Below are positions 1 through 12,631 of a stretch of 64,000 nt of DNA, piece after piece. Numbering within the stretch: the first letter of the stretch is position 1; every line of letters starts with the position of its first letter. This DNA is from Micropterus salmoides. Taxonomy: Eukaryota; Chordata; Actinopteri; Centrarchiformes; Centrarchidae. A program made the position numbers and the translations under genes. Location of the stretch: the NCBI RefSeq assembly GCF_014851395.1, contig NW_024041150.1, positions 34,111,585 through 34,175,584 on the forward strand. The letters run 5' to 3'. The notes under the pieces are model-generated. The model was not told the DNA's origin and made no database searches. It was given only the letters and a program-made list of their open reading frames with translations.

Positions 1-934
1 GGCGTGTCCATACTGACAAAAGTCTTTCATTATTATTACATTTATATTTGTATGCACAATCTCAGCAGCGTAGACGGTGACCTGGTGGGCTTAAAGAGGT
101 TTTATACATCCAAAGAACTTCTATAAAAAACAAGAACAGGAGTCTGAGACCTGCATTTATTTGTCAAAATGTGTAGCCAAGCTAGGCCAGTAAAAGGGAC
201 GGGTGTCTAATGTTAAATGAATTCAATGTTAGGATTCAGGCCAAAAAGAAATTTAATAAAAATTAAAAGTATTCCCATGAATGCATGAATATTTTTGTAT
301 CCATTGTAGTCCTCATCTTGGCAAATTTTCGATACACTAATATGTTCATGAATAAATATCATAAAAAATGTCATATTATGCAAGTTTTAAAAGTGCTGCA
401 TAAACTGCTGAATGCTGCAACTTCTCCTTCAGCAACTTGATGGCAGCAGATCTTTTAGGAATTTCTGCACCTTTTGCGCCACAAAGCAACTCAGTTTATT
501 CACAGAATTGTTTGGAAAGTCACCTAGTCTGTTTTCACATGTCTGTTCTTTTGTTTGCCTATATTTTAAACTTAGTGAGCATTGGACGATGTATTAAAGC
601 TATATATTCATAACAGCACAGGAATGATTTACTCCATTGATTGTAAAATATTGTTTTACAATATTTTTTACAGTAATATACTGGTGAGGGTTTATTTGCT
701 GGCGATGTTTCATAATCACCTTCGAGAGCTTGTGCATTCCTGTATTCATATTCTTTCATGTTGTGTATTAAACCTGTTGTACACAGTACATTATAATATA
801 TATGATGGCAACCATGCAGGCAACCAGTACTGTGATGATACATCTCTTATAACCATTAGCAATGAGTAAAGCCCAGATATCCGTTTTCAAGTCAGTTTGT
901 TTAAAACTTTCTCTTTTGTCTGTCTTCTCTGTAG
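1..934 (+). other. col4a5 intron, 3' part
   Basis: AT-rich intron sequence entering from outside the window. Apart from a dispersed repeat at about 66-200, I recognise nothing. Confidence 0.7.
66..200 (+). repeat. Dispersed repeat, copy 1
   Basis: Shares an exact core of about 34 bases (93-127, beginning aagaggttttatacatcc) and weaker similarity on its 3' side with a copy in reverse orientation at 30255-30396. Family not recognised. The pair brackets the col4a5 part of this window. Confidence 0.6.
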
Positions 935-988
935 GGGGACCCAGGTCTTCCAGGTCCCATGGGTGATCCAGGCTATCCAGGACCTCCT
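935..988 (+). CDS. col4a5: col4a5 exon, human exon 14 equivalent
   Basis: 54 nt, phase 0 to 0. Reads GDPGLPGPMGDPGYPGPP. Acceptor tctctgtag; donor gttagt is weaker than consensus. Confidence 0.88.
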
Positions 989-3900
989 GTTAGTACCTTT
1001 TTGTATCTTATTGACCCCTGTAGGCAAAGTGTTTCAAATCCTGCAAAGTTCAGAAAGTGTATTTATCAGCCATGGTGTTGATGTGTGTTTTGTTGTCATT
1101 GTAGGGTCCCTCGGGTGGACAGAAAGGAGACAAGGGAGAACCAGGAGATCCAGGCAAACGAGTGAGTACATGTCACACTTGTGGTCGACTAATATGGGTT
1201 ATTCAATGGCGCTGCTGATACTTAGAGAGCTGGGTGGCTTATGGCCGATATATATTGCTGATATCAGAAACCAGTAACATGTTGTTTTAGATGGACCTTT
1301 TATTAATAAATGAAATAGAACAATCATTGGGTTCTGTTGTAGATTTCAGAGCGTGACTGATAATAATAATAATTAAGGGAGAGCGAGGTACAGTTTGTCA
1401 GAAGTGACATCAGTCAGCTGCATTATTCTCTACAGTATAACTGTATATATTTAACACTAGCCAGTGATAGTTTTAGATTAGATTAGCTGTCATTTAGGAT
1501 GGAAGAAACGTGTTAACAGACTTTTTTGTATATTGGTCTCATGAGTGCAGGTACACACTGATGCAGATATCTCTGTCTATCACTAGTTCACAAATAAACT
1601 TATATAGTTATTCTGAGGGCCTTCATTGACATGATCATTTCTCTATCCAAAGCCACATCCATCACCTTTAAATGTCTGACCCTTTCCCACAGCTAAAATT
1701 AATTTAAAAGGCTTGAACAGACATTTGACAATTATGCCCACTTTATACAGCAGTTGGCCTGGAGTGCAGAGGTGTGACCTCTATTGACAGCTCCAACTTC
1801 AACTCCATGAAGTCCAGTAACAGGAACCCTAAAACCAAATCTTAACATTTAAACAGCCACCTTGTAATAGTAATTTCTAAACTCAAATTGGTTCTTACAG
1901 AGCTAAAGATTCAAGACCACACATACATATGAAAACGTATATTCATGAAATAGAAAATATTTCTTTCTGGACCTCTTCCTGATCATCGTTTTCTTCTCTC
2001 TACAGGGCAAACCAGGCAAAGACGGTGACCCTGGCCCTCCAGGCTTCCCCGTGAGTTCTGCCCACAAACTAGACAATTCATAAAAATTACACCAATCCTT
2101 TATTTAAACCTCTTTGTCACATGTCTGACTTTCTTTTCTTGTTCACTATCAGGGTATCAAAGGAGAACCAGGCCTGCCCGGTCCTGCTGGCAGGGATGGA
2201 GAGAGAGTAGGTTCAGGTTTTCTCCAATATATAAACTATATTCCCTGCGACCCTGTATGCAGGATAAGCGGTTGACGATGGATGGATATAAACTATATTC
2301 AATAAGTCATGTCTCTCATGGATTGTGTTAATACCTCCCCTTGTCCCTCTCTTTTTAGGGAATGAAAGGTGACCGTGGATACCCGGGACCACCAGGATTG
2401 GTGTGTATTCAATATTTTACTCATTTGACAAAATGAACTCTTTCTGGAGCTATCAGCAGCATCCCACAGTCTTTATCAGCAGGTAGTCAGGGAAACTGAG
2501 TTAAGGATGCACTGCATCTACTGTCCAAGTCCTCTTGAGCAAGACAGTTACAATAGAAGACTGCGTCTGTACAGGCAGCAGCTCCACTAATGTGAAGGTG
2601 TGTTACCAGAGAGGAAAACTCAGCTCGACAATAAAATAATTTAGTTAAAAGAGTGGGGGAAGCTAATAAAATATAGAAGGGATTTACACATTTTATTTGT
2701 TTAGTTTTTCTTGTCCTTAATATTTTATTTGTTTTAAATGTTAAAATGTTACAGTGGTGCACTAATATAATGAATCACACTTGAAAAGTAAGCCAAAAAG
2801 GGGGGAAACAAAGTGTTTCAGTGCACAACAGTCTTCTGACCACTAAGTGGTGACATCTTGCTTCAATGTAAATTTAATCTTTTGTGTGATTAATATTGTA
2901 TAATATAAATCTTTATTTTATTAAAAATGTTATTTATTGTTTAATTCATTTTATTATATTAAATAAGAATTTTAAGTAATTGTTATTTAATTTTCATTTT
3001 ATTTCTTAATAAAAATGTCAAAAAATGTAGCCTGTGTGAGTGAGTGTATTTCTAAAATAATGTCCCACCAGGTGATCGGTGGACAGACGGGAGGTCGGGT
3101 CGGTCCTAAAGGTGAGCCCGGGTACCCCGGAGCACCTGGAGTCAAAGGAGAGAGAGGACCACCAGGTAAATACACTCACATAAATATTTTATTTGCACTG
3201 ACGCTAACTGAAAGAAACACCATTGCTACGTGGTAAAACTGAACAGCAAATGAGAAATCTTTGTCAAACATCTTGATTCATTTGTGACCTTGCTATTTTA
3301 TTTTCTAGGAAGGGTAGCTTAAGCTAGTTAGCTTAACCAGGTTGCCGTAAGCTAATATAGTGTGTGTATCAGCTAACTTCTGTCAACCATCTGCAAAACG
3401 TTTGTGGTTCCTGCCATTTGTTTTATTTTCATATACAAATTATAACACACATAAAATAATAATTGCAGAGATAAATTAGTCGATTAATCAACTACTCAAT
3501 GTACAGAAAAATGATTATCAATCATTTTGATAATTAATGTTTTAAGATAGACAAAAAGAGTAAAATGTACCTTTTGTCTTGTGTGATAAACGGATTATCT
3601 TTGGATGCGGGACCGTTGTTCAGACAAAACAAGAAATTTCATGTCTTCATCATTTACTGACACCTGAAAGGCTCAGTGACTAGTTAAGAAAAGAATTGGC
3701 AAATTAATCAATTATGACAGTAAGTGAGTTGAAATAAAGCATTTTAATGTTGCCCTCCTGTCTTTTTTAGGTTTATCAGGACCTCCAGGAACTCCAGGAC
3801 TTCCAGCTATTGGTGGCAGTGGTCCACCTGGACCTCCAGGCTTCCCTGGAGAGAGAGGTCAGAAGGGAGACTCTGGCGCTCCAGGGCTGTCTTTGCCAGG

Positions 3901-6900
3901 ACCCCCAGGACGTCCGGGAACTCCTGGTTCCCCGGGTCAACCAGGGCCTCCTGGACCTCCAGGCTATTCCACAGGAGGAACAAACTGCATCGTCGGGGAG
4001 CCCGGGCTTCCCGGCTTGCAGGGAGAGAGAGGTTACCCAGGAGAGACGGGCGAGAAAGGTGAGAGAATGTATAGATGTTCATCCAAAAAATCTCTGATTA
4101 AGAAGACAACTTGCCGTTATTTGTGTAATGATGACTAAATATACAGTTTAAAAGCTAGACTATGACAAATACTGAAGAATAAAGTAGAGAACAGTTGTTT
4201 AGTAGGATTTTTGTCAGGTCTAATAGCTAAAATTTCTTAAAATTATAGAATAAAAAAAGATGAAGAAGTGAATTAAATCATCATTTGCTGTTCCAGGTGA
4301 GAAGGGTGACACCTGTGTGAACTGCTTTGGCAGCTCCAACCCCATCCCAGGACCCCCAGGACCTCCAGGACAGCCAGGATTCCCTGGTAACACCATTTAA
4401 CTTTCTACTCAAAAGATTCCCACATGAGACATTAGCACCTTGTTGATGGCTTGTCCAGACTCCAGATTAACAAAGTGTGAAGATCATTAACCTTCTCAGT
4501 GGTACCTCAGTAGTAGATGCACCTGTTAGCCTGGTAACATTTCCTGCACAAGGCTGTACTGCTCAGATTGAGTTGCTGCTAAGAAAAAATGATGCTCATA
4601 AACATATTTTGTACACACAGTGGTGATTTAATATATACTTTAAGTCAGAGCTTGTATCATTATTGCTGTATTTGTAATTGATTTCTTTAGGATCTCCTGG
4701 AGCTCAAGGTATCAAAGGAGACAGAGGATTTCAAGGAACACCCGGTGCTGTTGGACCTCCTGTGAGTACTTTTCCTTAAACAGCACATATCATCTAAGAA
4801 CAGATGTTCATGGTATGAAAGTTTTAATCTGTGGATTTTGACGCAAATTCAGACATAGTTATTTTGTGTGATGTCTTGGTTATCATTTTGTTTTTCTATT
4901 TTGATGTATTATAAAGGAAAATACTACACTAAAGATATTTTTGACCTTTAAATCATCATAAAGCATTTTTGTTATTGTCTCATTATATCAGTAGTTGGTA
5001 TAATGTAAAGCCTAAATTACTTACTAAAGTCAGCTGTTATCCCACATGCCTGGCTACGAATCAGAATGTGATTGAACTCTCTCTGAAATTAAAAGACAAA
5101 CTCTAATAATCTAGTACTAACAACATTTTCATCTTCCTGTGTTTTCCAGGGTTCCCCCGGTCCTCAGGGTGCTCCAGGATTCCCCGGAGAGAAGGGAGAC
5201 CCAGGCGATGCCATCATAGTTGACGGTGTGAGGGGAGAGAAGGGTGACACCGGTTTCCCTGGACAACCTGGTCTGCCCGGTCTGGACGGTCGACCCGGTC
5301 GTGATGGACAGCCTGGATCTCCTGGACCCAAAGGAGCTCCTGTAGGTGGCTTCACTCAGTCTGTCCATCATTTAGATTGATCCATCCATCTATGATCAAT
5401 TTCATAACTGATATATGTTCAACAGGGCTCTCTGCTGGTAAAAGGAGAACGAGGGCCCCCCGGTGAGCCTGGCCCCCAAGGTATTCCCGGAGACAGGGGT
5501 CCCCCAGGACCCCCTGGCTTCGGACCTCAGGGATCTCCAGGAGAAAAAGGTGTCCAGGGTGTCTCAGGAAGACCCGGAGGTCCCGGCATACCCGGTAAGA
5601 AGACAGACTTAGGTTTATTTAGTGATGATCCAAATAAAATCGTCTTACCTCTTTCCATACTGGGGTTCACATCCAGTGCAACACCCAGCCTGCCCAGAGT
5701 GGAGAGTGTTGCTATTTTACTGACTGTTTCAAAATAGTTTTTTACAGTAAGCAATATTTTGTTTCCTATAATGGCGAAGGTATGACCCGCCCTACTCTGC
5801 CTCTGATTAGCTTACAGTGCCTCTGATTGGCTTCCCCCATCTCGCTACTCTTGCCTAAACCTAACCAACCCAACCAACGAATTTCCTTGGAGGACTTCGC
5901 AATCCTAGGAATTTGTTTTTGCTGTACTGTATTACAGGACAGCTTACTGTAGTTAAATCATAATTAGGCAAATGCCTTAAACAGGATTGTACAGTAACGT
6001 CAGTAGTGCAAATAAGCCACAGCTTGCTGCTGGTTTCAGTGCATTTCTACATTTTTAACAGGGCTGAAGATGAACTGTACTCTATGAATGCAGACTGGAG
6101 TTTGGTGATGGTGATGGTGGTGGTGGTGATGGGGCAGTGGATAATGCCTTTGGTGTGAGAGACCCGGGTTTGAATCCACTGTGAGACACCAATGTGTCCC
6201 TGAGCGAGACACTTAACCCCTGGTTGCTCCAGAGGCGTGCGACCTCTGACATATATAGTAATTGTAAGTCGCTTTGGATAAAAGCGTCAGCTAAATGAAT
6301 AAATGTAAAAACAAACATATTCATAAACATTTTTTTTTTCTATTTTTTGTCATGTATGAAAAAAGACAAAAACACTGTAAGCAAACTCCTTAAATACTAT
6401 TATACTGTAAGTGAATTATTTAAACAAAATTTGTTTAGGAACGATTCTGTCCCGTGATCCATGTGAGCATTTGATCTCTTTAAGCGTTTTTTACAGCAAT
6501 TTACATTATCAATAATTTGACTATATTTTGGGAGTGTCTTCTGCTATTCCAAAAGGAATTTACTGTTTACTTTTTAAAGAATATAAATTATTTATTTGTT
6601 CGCTTCAACAATGTTGGTTTGAATCCAAAAATAGTTTTTGCAACATCAGGAAAAAAGACAACATTCAAGTTACAGTATATTATAATATCACAATAACCAA
6701 AATAAAGGACTCTACATAGTCTCGTGTCACCGACACCAATATTGTCACGATAAATGAACTTACAAGACTCTTAACCTTAAAAATCACAGAAATTTTAAAA
6801 AAACTTTTGTAAAATAAAAATGATACATGCTGCAAAATTGTCAACTGTCATGATATATTCACCTCTCTGTTGATCTAAACAGAAAAAAAATGTTTTTAAT

Positions 6901-9900
6901 CACTTGTGGGGCCACTCTGATTTATTGTTTAAGACTGAAACTCAACATTTCTTGTAGATGTTTCAAAATAAAAGTAGCCAAAGAAGTGAAGAGGATGAAT
7001 TCTGGATCACAGGATAGCCTGTAGTGTTAGTTTTAAGAAGCAAAAGCAAATCACTGTAAAGTGGCAAATCATCAGTCAGAAAGAGAGGAGGCTTTAAGCC
7101 CAAACATAATAAAATGTGCTCATAAACCAGGGACAACCAGAAAGCAAAGGTCTGATTCTCACTTCAGACCCTGGCACACTACTTTCCTCAGGTTATACAA
7201 AGTACCAACACGCATGAGTACCAGAAGGTTTTTTATTATCATCCAGAAGTCTTCTGTCTTTTCCTTCGTTCTCTTTATAGCAAGAGATCCTATATTCTCA
7301 CCTCGCTGACCTCCTGCCTGCGCTTTATCTCACCACACAGGTGCTAAAGGTGAACCAGGCCTATCAGTGGCTGAGAAAGGCTTACCAGGACCCAGAGGAC
7401 AGGACGGCGAGCCAGGACGGCCCGGCTCACCAGGTACACAATTATTATTTTTCAGTAAAAGGATATTTTTATTATATGCAGCGCTTACTCATATGTTGAC
7501 ATGTTTCGGTTGCTGATTGGGGTTTTTTGGCTGTCGTTAGGTAGCCCAGGTCCCCCCGGACAGAATGGTTTCCCTGGTTTACCAGGAGCGAAGGGTGACC
7601 CTGGACTCCCAGGTATCGGACTTCCAGGACCCCCAGGAGCTAAAGGTAAAGAGACTCATAAACACTCCTCCCATCCTACCTCTGCTTTCTCATCTTCCCT
7701 CCACCCCTCCTTGACTTTCACATCCTCTTCTTCGTACATCCTATCCTACTCCTCATTCATTTTTCTCCACACAAATTGTCTTACCTATGTTGCTTCACCT
7801 TTTTATTTTTCCACCACCCTTGCGCCCTCCTCCTCCCCCCTCTGTCCTTGTTTCTTCTCCAGGATTCCCAGGTGTTGCCGGCCAGCCAGGAGCTCCTGCA
7901 GCACCAGGCAGACCAGGAGTAGATGGACTCCCTGGCCAGCCTGGACTTCCTGGACCCAAGGTAAGTACATAGATTGACAGACTGATATAGAATGAATCTC
8001 AGAAAGGTAGATAACAAATAGAATATCAAAAAAGCTGAATGATTTTACTAGAAACATGACTAAAACTAGGACTTTGCTCTAACTCTATATACAATAATAT
8101 GTACAATGAAGACAGTGTGAAACTTAAATCCTCCACAGTAGCTGTCGTACTAGCATAGGGTATAAAATAATGCTTCTTACAGTTTGAAAGTGTAATAGAT
8201 GCTGAATCTGTAGTATGTTTATTGCAAAAAAAAGTTAGGTAAGCAAAGTTTAAGGACTCGCGTCTTCAAAAGTGACATGATGCAACAGCAGAACCTACCA
8301 AACTTAGCTTAGTTTTTCCCTGATTTTCAAGATTTTTTTTAATGAAACAGATCCTTTTTATTTACCTGGATGTCTTCCTGTTGTTATGAGCACAGTGTAG
8401 AACAGTAAAATACCTAAGAGAAAATCCTCCCCACTAATTAATTAATTAAGACATGGTTAGAGTACAGATTACTTTTCCTACATGCAGCCCTGTCTTCTTG
8501 TTATGGTTTAATACCATAGACTGTATATAAGAAGTGGACGTGGTCATCGTGACGTCACCCGTTGGTTTGTGGACTGCCGTTCTGAAGCCTTGAGTTTGGC
8601 CCATTGGGCGCCGCCATGTTGAGTTTTTGCAACCAGCGGCACCGGATGTGACGATATTTACATTTACATTTACTCATTTTGCAGACACTTTTATCCAAAG
8701 CGACTTACATTTACAACATACAAGCATCAACAGAGCATCAAATACAGATCTACAACTGACAATACATACTAGTAAGAGCAGCAATAACTACTAGTAAGAG
8801 CTCATAGTACGTATCATATCAATGGGGTAAATACCTAGGGAAGGAAGTAAGAGTTAACAAAATAAAAAAAGTGCAATCAATACAAGATAATTGTAGGGGA
8901 TGGAAGAAGAAGAGCACAGGAAGTGCATGTTAGAGGTTAGGAGTTAGAGGTGTTATAAGAGGAAGTGTTCTCGGAAGAGATGAGTTTTCGAGAGCTTCTT
9001 GAAGTTAGAGAGGGACGCCCCTGCTCTGATGGCGTGTGGTAGCTCGTTCCACCATTGTGGTGTAACAGATGAGAATAGCCGGGACTGGGATTGCTTTGTG
9101 TGAAGGGATTGCAGAGGCAGGCGGCGTTCGTTGGAGGAGCATAGCGGCCGAGAAGGAACGTAACTTTGTATTAGTTTAGGTAGATGGGTGCAGACCCAGT
9201 AGTCACTCTGTATGCAAGCATTAGTGACTTGAATTTGATTCTGGAGGCCACGGAGAGCCAGTGGAGGTCACTGAGTAATGGAGTGACATGAGTCCTTTTG
9301 GGCTGATCAAAAACCAGACACGCTGCTGTGTTCTGAACCATTTGTAAGGGTTTCACAGCACAAGCTGGAAGACCTGCTAGGAGGGCATTGCAATAGTCGA
9401 TGCGAGAGATAACCATGGCCTGTACCAGAAGCTGGGTGGCTTAATGAGTGAGGTAGGGCCTGATTTTCCTTATGTTGTATAGAGCAAAGTGGCATGACTG
9501 AGAGACAGCAGCAACATGGCCTGAAAAGGACAGCTGGTCATCAATCATGACACCCAAGTTTCTCACCACCTTGGTTGGAGTGATGGTTGAGGAGTCAATT
9601 TGTAGTTTGATGTTATGGTGGATAGATTGTTTGGCTGCAAGAGTTCAGTCTTAGAGAGGTTTAGTTGAAGGTGGAAAGCCTTCATCCATGCAGATATGTC
9701 CGAGAGACAGTCCATAATCCGCACCGAGGCGGTGGGATCGCCTGGCGGGAAGGATAGGTAGAGTTGTGTATCGTCTGCGTAGCAGTGGTAAGCGAAGCCG
9801 TGCGAGCGAATGATCGTCCCCAGTGAGGTGGTGTAAATTGAGAAGAGAAGGGGCCCTAGCACTGAGCCTTGGGGCACCCCTGTGGAGAGGCAGTGGGAGG

Positions 9901-12580
9901 AGGATAATTGTCCTTGCCATAAAACATTGTAGGAACGCCCAGAGAGGTAGGATTCGAACCACAGGAGTGCTTTACTCGAGATGCACATTGCTGAGAGAGC
10001 GGATAGCAGGATCCTGTGGTTGAGTGTGTCAAAGGCAGCTGATAGGTCAAGCAGGATAAGAATCGAGGATTGGGCTGCAGCTTTAGCTGACCTTAGGGCT
10101 TCTGTTACAGACAGAAGAGCAGTTTCAGTAGAGTGGGCACTCTTAAAACCAGACTGATATGGATCTAGGAGGTCATTCCCCTGAGAGGAATTCTGAGACC
10201 TGCTTGAATACTGCCCATTCAATAGTTTTGGATAAAAATGGTAGAAGAGACACTGGTCAATAGTTCTCAACTTGAGTTGGGTTGCTTTTTAAGCAAGGGT
10301 GTAACCCGAGCCCTTTTGAAAGTGGTCGGGAAGGTTCCTGAAGCCAGAGAAGTATTTATCACATGAGTGATTGTCGGGACCACGGTAGGAGATATGGCTT
10401 GGAAGAGATTCGTAGGGATCGGGTCCAGTGGGCATGTAGTTCGACGGCTACGGGTCAAGAGTTCTGATACTTCGCTCTCTGTGACAGGAGTAAATGAGGA
10501 GAGTGAAGAACCACTGACCTGGAAGGGCAGAGGAAAAGATGTAGTAGGACTGCTACAATGGTTGAGTTTGAGTGTTTCAGAGAATTGGCTTGTTATAGCC
10601 TCCACTTTGCGTGTGAAGAAGGCAGCAAAGGTATCAGCACACAAGTTTGTGGGTGGTAGAGGTGAAGGAGACAGGTTGCGGAGGTTGCGGCGGCGTGAGA
10701 TCAATGGTGTTGGAACAATGGGCTTTTCCTGTAGGCATACCGTGAACTGAATGAAATAGTGGTCTGACACATGTAGAGGTGCGACTGTTAGGCACTCTGT
10801 GGCACAGTTTCGGACAAGAACGAGGTCAAGCACCTTGCCAGCTTTGTGGGTCGTGGGACTGAGAACCTGTGTTAGATCAAAGGACTCAATCAGAGACGGG
10901 AAGTCTGCTGAGTTCGAATTGTCTAAGTGAATGCTCATGTCACCGAGGACAAGTAGGGGACAGTCATGCTCTGGTATTAAAGACAGCAGTGTGTCTAGCT
11001 CCTCCACAAAGTTACCCATTTGTCCTGGTGGACGGTATATGACAATCACAGAGACCTTTACCGTAGCAGACACAAAGACAGCATGGTATTCGAAGGAGGC
11101 ATATTGATTTGGGGATAGCAGCTGTGTGAATTTCCATTTGTTGGAAATTAGACGGCCGGGGGGTGTGGGTAATTGGTGGACAGCGCAGGTTTCTGGTTTG
11201 ATCCAGGTCTCAGTGAGCGCCAGTAGCCAGAGAGATAATGTGTTAGCATAAGCAGTGATAAAGTCAGCTTTGTTGACTGCCGACTGGCAGTTCCATGACC
11301 CAACAGACAAGTAAACAGATGTGGGTGGTGCCTGTTTTAAAGGCTTGAGGAGTGCCTGATTTCTGTGCCTGATGGCATGATACCTCTTGCGTGGACCGGA
11401 GACAATAGGAATAGTACAGTAGCACATGGCCTGAGTGTAGTTGTAGCTGGCTGCTTTAGGTGAGTAGGTGTGCCTCGGGAAAGGAAAAAGCTACTCTTGT
11501 AGGCGGCCTTGCTCAGTGGACTCACACAGGTAGACTCACTGGTCTTTACCCAAGTAGGTCTTCACACAAGGAGCCGACGCTAACGCTGCCACTTCAGTGG
11601 TAGGTTTGAAGTACTACTGAAGTAGTGAGTCTAATTGCACACATGTGTTGGGCATTACAACTGATTGCACCCAGCTGAGATCGCCCTCCGGATTAACAAG
11701 ACAAAAGCTTGGTTTCAGTGGGTGGGTCACACACCCAGTTTTTTTTATTGGACGAGACAGTGGGGCTAAAGGCCGTGTGTGGAGCTAGCTGGCTTGCTTA
11801 GCTAGATCATTTTAACAGGGGTGACAATTTTGCCTAGCAAACAACAGTCTTAAAACTAAATGTACTCTCCAGAGAAAGTGAACAGCCAACTCCTAATAAG
11901 CTTTTTAAACGGCTCTGGTTAAATTTACTCAGTGCCGTGGGTACGAGTCACTCTAGCCTGATTGACAGATAATCCCGCCCTGAAGCATACTCTGCTTTAT
12001 CATCTATTTTCCTCTAAATGGGACCATAATTTATTAAAAATAACTCATCAGGAAAGTATTTACTGAGGTAATAAATCAGGTGAGAAGAAGGGTCATTTTA
12101 ATGCAGGTTTAAGGGAATTCTGCATTGGATTCACATCTCAGACCGGAAGTTTCCCACTTGGTTAATATCTATCCCAAGGAATCTCATATACTGTACTGTA
12201 CATTGAATGTCTTCCTGCCTCACTTCGTTTTTACCGCCCTCTGTCTGTGTGTGTGTGTGTGTGCGTGTGACAGGGCGAGCCTGGCTTTGGTCTTCCTGGC
12301 CCCCCCGGTTTACCAGGAGTACCTGGAGCTAAAGGTTTCCCCGGACCAAAGGGAGATTCTGGTTTCCCTGGCGGCTCCGGTTCACCTGGACGATCTGGAT
12401 TTGATGGCGCTCCAGGAGCTAAAGGTATTCTGCAGTTCTGTCACTGATTTGATATTTTTTCAAGGGGGTTTGTGTGTGAATGTGATAGAGTGCAAAAGTG
12501 AGAGGTTATTTGACGTATGCAAGTGAAAACTACAGGTGAAATTCTGTCACATTCCCAATTAGTGTTTCTCATTTCCTTTG

Positions 12581-12631
<51 letters not shown>

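Larger units (their letters stand above)
8657..11742 (-). mobile_element. L2-type LINE, near full-length, inactivated
   Basis: Non-LTR retrotransposon in antisense orientation to col4a5. The 3' end on the minus strand carries the L2 tail (gtcgctttggataaaagtgt, at about 8673-8692). Going 5' it has the reverse transcriptase C-terminus (9171-9416), RT core (9563-10270) and endonuclease (10267-11427), then a 5' leader to about 11742. Frame changes between these parts mean it is not intact. Confidence 0.88.
7961..12273 (+). other. col4a5 intron 28 with nested repeats
   Basis: The largest single intron of the gene visible here (4.3 kb). Most of it is an L2 LINE (8657-11742, minus strand) inserted into an older repeat whose halves are 8514-8656 and 11743-12115. 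The flanking 7961-8513 is AT-rich with no feature recognised. Confidence 0.8.

Noticed and set aside
3893..4138. Collagen-like frame running past the exon 20/21 donor
   Set aside because: The part after 4058 is intron read-through; the gtgaga donor and Gly-X-Y end mark the true exon end.
5129..5371. Minus-strand open frames rich in Pro-Gly-Ser over collagen exons
   Set aside because: Gly (GGN) and Pro (CCN) codons are complementary, so antisense of collagen exons always looks collagen-like; no splice sites support them.
6161..6180. tRNA gene from the B box
   Set aside because: Only promoter boxes are kept; no cloverleaf arms. It is a SINE head.
10367..10750. 127-codon plus-strand frame
   Set aside because: Antisense to the L2 endonuclease, which shows the conserved motifs on the minus strand.
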